Source: Pseudomonadota bacterium (GTDB taxonomy: Bacteria > Pseudomonadota > Alphaproteobacteria > Rhizobiales > Xanthobacteraceae). From it: 64,000 nt of DNA. The position numbers were made by a program, and so were the translations under genes. The stretch is from the NCBI GenBank assembly GCA_023435725.1, contig JAEYRD010000191.1:1-64000 (forward strand), written 5' to 3'. Shown in pieces: positions 61,076 to 64,000 of this stretch. How positions within the stretch are numbered: position 1 is the stretch's first letter; every line of letters begins with the position of its first letter. The notes beneath the pieces are model-generated. The model was given only the letters and a program-made list of their open reading frames with translations, was not told the DNA's origin and searched no databases.

Positions 61076-61495
61076 ATGCCCGACACCAAGGCGAAAACCA
61101 CAGACGACAAGGTCATCAAGAGCGAAGAGCAGTGGCGTCGCGAATTGACGCCGATGCAGTACGCCGTGCTGCGCGAGAAGGCGACCGAGCGTCCCTTCTC
61201 CGGCGAGTATGAGCACGATCACCGCGCCGGCACCTATGTCTGCGCCGGCTGCGGCAACGTGCTGTTCTCTTCCGACGCCAAGTTCGATTCCGGCTGCGGC
61301 TGGCCGAGCTTCACCCAGCCGGCCGTCGAGAGCCACATCGACGAGGAGCACGATGCGAGCCACGGCATGATCCGCACCGAGGTGCTCTGCTCCAAGTGCA
61401 GCGGCCATCTGGGCCACGTCTTCCCCGACGGCCCCGGACCGACCGGCCTGCGCTACTGCATCAACTCTGCGGCGCTCAAGCTCGAGCCGAAATAA
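61076..61495 (+). CDS. msrB: Peptide methionine-(R)-sulfoxide reductase
   Basis: A 139-residue zinc-binding MsrB. Zinc ligands C56 and C59 (CAGCG) and C105 and C108 (CSKC), and the catalytic cysteine in LRYCINS (C128), are all present; the fold motif SGCGWPSFTQP is intact. There is no signal peptide, so it is cytoplasmic, unlike the exported MsrA just upstream. The two together repair both methionine sulfoxide isomers, but in different compartments. Confidence 0.95.
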   Translation: MPDTKAKTTDDKVIKSEEQWRRELTPMQYAVLREKATERPFSGEYEHDHRAGTYVCAGCGNVLFSSDAKFDSGCGWPSFTQPAVESHIDEEHDASHGMIRTEVLCSKCSGHLGHVFPDGPGPTGLRYCINSAALKLEPK

Positions 61496-61601
61496 AGTTG
61501 CGCGCTGCCGGTTCCATCATGGAACCCGGCGGCGCGATGTGCTTTTCTCTCCTGACGGTGCGGCCGATGATCGCAGTCCGGCGGCCGTCAGGGAGGATGC
61601 C

Positions 61602-61766
61602 ATGACGCTTGGGACCATCCTGATCATCCTGGTAATCATCTATCTCATCGGCGGCCTGTCCGGCCGGATCGGCGGCTATGGCTACGGCATGGGCCATTCC
61701 GGCATGGGCATCGGCGGCCTCGTGCTCGTGGTGCTGATCGTCCTGCTGCTTGTTGGCAAGTTGTGA
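61602..61766 (+). CDS. Small membrane protein, DUF3309-like
   Basis: A 54-residue hydrophobic protein starting MTLGTILIILVIIYLIGGL, with a Gly-rich middle (GRIGGYGYGMGHSGMGIGG) and a second hydrophobic stretch (LVLVVLIVLLLVGKL). This is the DUF3309 pattern. ATG at 61602 follows GGGAGG eight bases upstream. Function unknown; such proteins are found in many rhizobia. Confidence 0.75.
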   Translation: MTLGTILIILVIIYLIGGLSGRIGGYGYGMGHSGMGIGGLVLVVLIVLLLVGKL

Positions 61767-61770
61767 ACCA

Positions 61771-61794
61771 ATTAAGATATTGAAATTACTTGAT
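61771..61794. promoter_or_regulatory. Inverted-repeat motif ATTAAG-N12-CTTGAT, near copy of 18360
   Basis: It differs from the motif at 18360 by three bases over 30 bp. It lies 5 bp after the DUF3309 stop and 185 bp before the next gene (61979). AT-rich in a GC-rich region. The binding protein is unknown. Confidence 0.4.
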
Positions 61795-61978
61795 TAAATA
61801 CAGTTGCGGAGCTGCCATGCGCGGATTCATCATCTCCGTTCGCAGGGGTCGCAATTTTGTCAAATCGGCCTATATTAGGGGACGAAAGTGATGTGCGGCG
61901 GGCCCACGCGACTGTGGCCGCTGCCCTCCCAAACCCCACGCGCTTAAAGCCCCAGAGAAGATCACGAGGTCTTTGACC

Positions 61979-62269
61979 ATGCGTCCACTGCGTCCGTTCA
62001 ACTTCAACACTTCCGCCGAGCTCTTCCCCGCCGCGATCCGCAAGAAGAAGCGTGCAGGCTTCACCTATCGCCGGTTCGGCACTGCGGCCGAGGCCGTGCA
62101 GTTCGCGATGGAGCAGTTGCCGACGGATTCGCTGAACGGCGCCTATCTCCAGGTCGAGGAAGCGCGCTTCGACCAGAACGGCATCCGCTCGCTCTATGAG
62201 AGCGAAGCCTTCCCGCTGCCCCGCCGCCCCAAGCCGGCAGCGGCCAGCACCGACGCCGACGCGGCGTAA
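61979..62269 (+). CDS. Conserved small hypothetical protein
   Basis: A 96-residue soluble protein starting MRPLRPFNFNTSAELFPAAI, with a basic stretch (RKKKRAGFTYRRF), a helical middle (AAEAVQFAMEQLPTDSLNGA) and a Pro/Ala-rich tail. ATG at 61979 follows CACGAGG about 10 bases upstream. The start MRPLRPFNFNTSA is familiar from Bradyrhizobium genomes, with no assigned function. The copy of the AT-rich motif at 61771 lies upstream. Confidence 0.75.
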   Translation: MRPLRPFNFNTSAELFPAAIRKKKRAGFTYRRFGTAAEAVQFAMEQLPTDSLNGAYLQVEEARFDQNGIRSLYESEAFPLPRRPKPAAASTDADAA

Positions 62270-62338
62270 ATTTTCGCAAGCCTCCGATGTGCGCTGAAAG
62301 CGCGATGGCCGAAAGGCTGTCGCGCTTTTTGCGTTTCC

Positions 62339-62508
62339 GGGCCGATCTCTCCTCTCCCTCTTCCCGTTCTTACGGGGAGAGGGTCGGGGTGAGGGGCTGC
62401 ATCCGCAATCAGGGTAAGAGTGGGACTCGCGGAGACTCCCCCTCGCCCGCCGCGCTTCGCGCGTCGGCCTCTCCCCGCAGGCGGGGAGAGGCGAAGAAAC
62501 GCAGCACG
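62339..62508. repeat. GC-rich repeat element, same family as 16751
   Basis: CCCGTTCTTACGGGGAGAGGGTCGGGGTGAGG on the left and CCTCTCCCCGCAGGCGGGGAGAGG on the right frame a spacer with GACTCCCCCTCGCCCGCCGCG. The arms pair with each other and recur at 16751-16875. Confidence 0.75.
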
Positions 62509-62510
62509 CG

Positions 62511-63068
62511 CTAGATGCGCGGCTGCTTGTCGAGCCAGCGGCGCAAGAGGCGCACGTTGCGCATGTTGGCGCGGAACATGACGTCGAAGGCGTCGCCCGC
62601 GAACGGAACGATGCCGACCACGCCGTCGACCGCGACATTGCCGAGCATTCGCGCGGTGATGTACCAGGGCGCGCCCAGCGCCCGTGCCTCGCGTACCAGC
62701 CACAGCGAGATCGCCGTGGTGATGATGTCGCCGACAACGGGGATCAAGCCGATCAGCCCGTCGATGCCGTAGCGGATGTTGGTGCCGGGCAGGATGAAGG
62801 CGACGTCGAGCAACTTTGCGATCGCCTCGATCCGCGCGATCCGCTGCTCGCGCGTCAGATTGCCGAACGGATGTCCCGTGAATGGATTGTCCTTGCCAAA
62901 TTCGGAACGAAACTCGCGAAACCCCTGCTCCAGCGTTTCGGGGCGGATCTCATGACCTTCTTGGTCGATGATCGGCCCACGGGCTTCAGCGCCTGAAAAG
63001 GTCGCGTGCGAGGTTCGCCCGGAACGGGGCCTGGGTCTCGTCACAATATCATCGTCGGACATGGTCAT
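62511..63068 (-). CDS. DUF4112 membrane protein
   Basis: A 185-residue protein. A polar N-terminal part of about 85 residues is followed by the DUF4112 domain: ARIEAIAKLLDVAFILPGTNIRYGIDGLIGLIPVVGDIITTAISLWL and RMLGNVAVDGVVGIVPFAGDAFDVMFRANMRN. The latter two hydrophobic segments suggest membrane association. The start is ATG at 63068 or 63062. Function unknown. It lies 62 bp downstream of the next gene's stop on the same strand. Confidence 0.8.
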   Translation of the reverse strand: MTMSDDDIVTRPRPRSGRTSHATFSGAEARGPIIDQEGHEIRPETLEQGFREFRSEFGKDNPFTGHPFGNLTREQRIARIEAIAKLLDVAFILPGTNIRYGIDGLIGLIPVVGDIITTAISLWLVREARALGAPWYITARMLGNVAVDGVVGIVPFAGDAFDVMFRANMRNVRLLRRWLDKQPRI

Positions 63069-63129
63069 CGCCCAGAGGAAACGCGCGAACGCAACCAGGG
63101 TTGCTGCGCTGCGGTCGAAGGTCGCCCGC

Positions 63130-63555
63130 TCAGGTTGGCGCCGCCGCGGCCTGCGGTTCCTCGACGTATCTATGCACGAGCCAGGATGAAAGCACCGCCG
63201 GCACGAACCCGACCAGGCCATACAGGATGAACTGCACCGCGCCCGAATCCGGCCCGCGCGAGCTGTAGGTCAGCGAGGCCAGCACGAAGGCAAACAGGCC
63301 GACCAGAAGCATCCGCAACACCGGACCGATCCGCCTGATGTGGAGCAGGATGTCGTCGACAGCGCCGATCATCAACGAGGGCAGGAAGCCGAACAAATAG
63401 CTGTATTGCAGGGACTTGAAGAACACGGCGAATAGCTTGCCGAACTCGCCGAGGTTGGTGTGAGCCCAATAGCCGGACTGATAGGTCGTCGTCACCAGCA
63501 GCAGGAACCCGCCGACGAACGGGCCGACCAGCGCAAATACCAGATAGCGTTTCAT
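63130..63555 (-). CDS. Multi-span membrane protein of unknown function
   Basis: A 141-residue protein with about four hydrophobic segments: YLVFALVGPFVGGFLLLVTT, FKSLQYSYLFGFLPSLMIGA, MLLVGLFAFVLASLTY and GAVQFILYGLVGFVPAVLSS. ATG at 63555 follows GAGGG six bases upstream; a TTG at 63558 is less likely. No family is recognised beyond a small inner-membrane protein. It may be cotranscribed with the DUF4112 gene. Confidence 0.72.
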   Translation of the reverse strand: MKRYLVFALVGPFVGGFLLLVTTTYQSGYWAHTNLGEFGKLFAVFFKSLQYSYLFGFLPSLMIGAVDDILLHIRRIGPVLRMLLVGLFAFVLASLTYSSRGPDSGAVQFILYGLVGFVPAVLSSWLVHRYVEEPQAAAAPT

Positions 63556-63715
63556 CAAACACCCTCACACATCAGCCCATTTATAGCAGCGTGGCGGGAA
63601 GCTTGGATAGCGGGGTTCAGGCGACCGCCCGGCCCCCGGAAGGGGAACAAGTGGCAAGGCGACGAGTTCTGACAGGACCGAAATCCATACCGCAGGTCAG
63701 ATTGGAGTCGTGTCG

Positions 63716-63961
63716 ATGTCCCGCAAACCCGTTCTCGCCGCGACGCTCGTCCTTGCAGCCCTGAGCAGCCTGTCGACCACCCCGGTTCTCGCGCAAGGCC
63801 ACATGGGCACCCCGCAGGAGCAGAACGCCTGCTCGCGGGATGCATCGCGCTTCTGCCGCAAGGACCTCGGCAATGACGGCGCCGTGCAGGCATGCCTGCA
63901 AGCCAACCGCGCCAGGCTGTCGAAATCTTGCCGCAAGGTGTTCGAGAGCCACGGCATGTGA
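63716..63961 (+). CDS. Small secreted cysteine-rich protein
   Basis: An 81-residue protein. The signal peptide MSRKPVLAATLVLAALSSLS is cleaved near residue 27 (LAQG). The mature part has four cysteines in ACSRDASRFCRKDLGNDGA, VQACLQANRARLSKSC, spaced as in the Cys-rich GLG1 repeat (PF00839-like). It probably forms two disulfides in the periplasm. ATG at 63716 is favoured by TTGGAG eight bases upstream; a GTG at 63710 is possible. Function unknown. Confidence 0.75.
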   Translation: MSRKPVLAATLVLAALSSLSTTPVLAQGHMGTPQEQNACSRDASRFCRKDLGNDGAVQACLQANRARLSKSCRKVFESHGM

Positions 63962-64000
63962 GGATCGGGGCCATTCCTGGCGAACGGAGAGTGAAGCCAT

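Overview
The window reads as chromosomal DNA from an alphaproteobacterium of the Bradyrhizobium / Nitrobacteraceae group. The reasons are a GC-rich codon bias strong enough to create long antisense shadow frames, a napEDABC operon behind a perfect FixK/FNR box, a SciP (CtrA inhibitor) gene inside a polar-flagellum cluster, a Rhodobacter-type phosphatidylethanolamine N-methyltransferase, and several families of palindromic intergenic repeats. The species is an inference; no rRNA gene is present.

Layout. 1-14.4 kb is a cyclic-amide / organic-nitrogen catabolic region. It holds a hydantoinase cut by the left edge, an Asp/Glu-racemase-superfamily protein, a cytosine-deaminase-like amidohydrolase, a NitT/TauT-type ABC transporter, a divergent GntR regulator with a near-palindromic candidate operator, a second racemase-like protein lacking both catalytic cysteines, two amidases, a complete spermidine/putrescine-type ABC transporter and a 5-hydroxyisourate hydrolase. 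14.5-15.25 kb is a scar: a frameshifted phosphoribosyltransferase remnant and the tail of a serine recombinase running into a tRNA-Met gene. 15.4-18.1 kb carries pmtA and mnmA. 18.4-26.7 kb is the flagellar cluster fliK-flgD-sciP-fliF-fliG-fliH-fliN-flbD, headed by a candidate sigma-54 promoter and a 24-bp inverted-repeat motif whose near copy lies at 61.77 kb.

26.9-33.9 kb holds an M20 peptidase and an ssu-type sulfonate operon (two binding proteins, monooxygenase, permease, ATPase, flavin reductase). 34.4-37.4 kb holds a P450 with an unusual I-helix, an NAD(P)-binding protein and an L,D-transpeptidase. 38.1-43.9 kb is a compact pyruvate formate-lyase operon (pflB-pflA-AspT-family exporter-focA) with a FixK-type box, next to a fragment of phosphate acetyltransferase. 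This fermentative module is the most unusual functional unit in the window. 44-49 kb looks like an accessory region: a TPR gene bracketed by perfect 89-bp direct repeats, two tandem orphan substrate-binding proteins and a DsrE-like protein, with long gene-poor spacers.

49.3-51.5 kb has a LuxR-type regulator and a luciferase-like monooxygenase. 51.7-56 kb is napEDABC for periplasmic nitrate reduction. 56.2-64 kb holds a RecD-like helicase, an HD phosphohydrolase, a TPR-caspase protein, an exported MsrA next to a cytosolic MsrB, and small membrane or secreted proteins.

Taken together the window combines organic nitrogen and sulfur scavenging, motility, and two FixK-box-controlled anaerobic modules: nitrate respiration and formate-producing fermentation.
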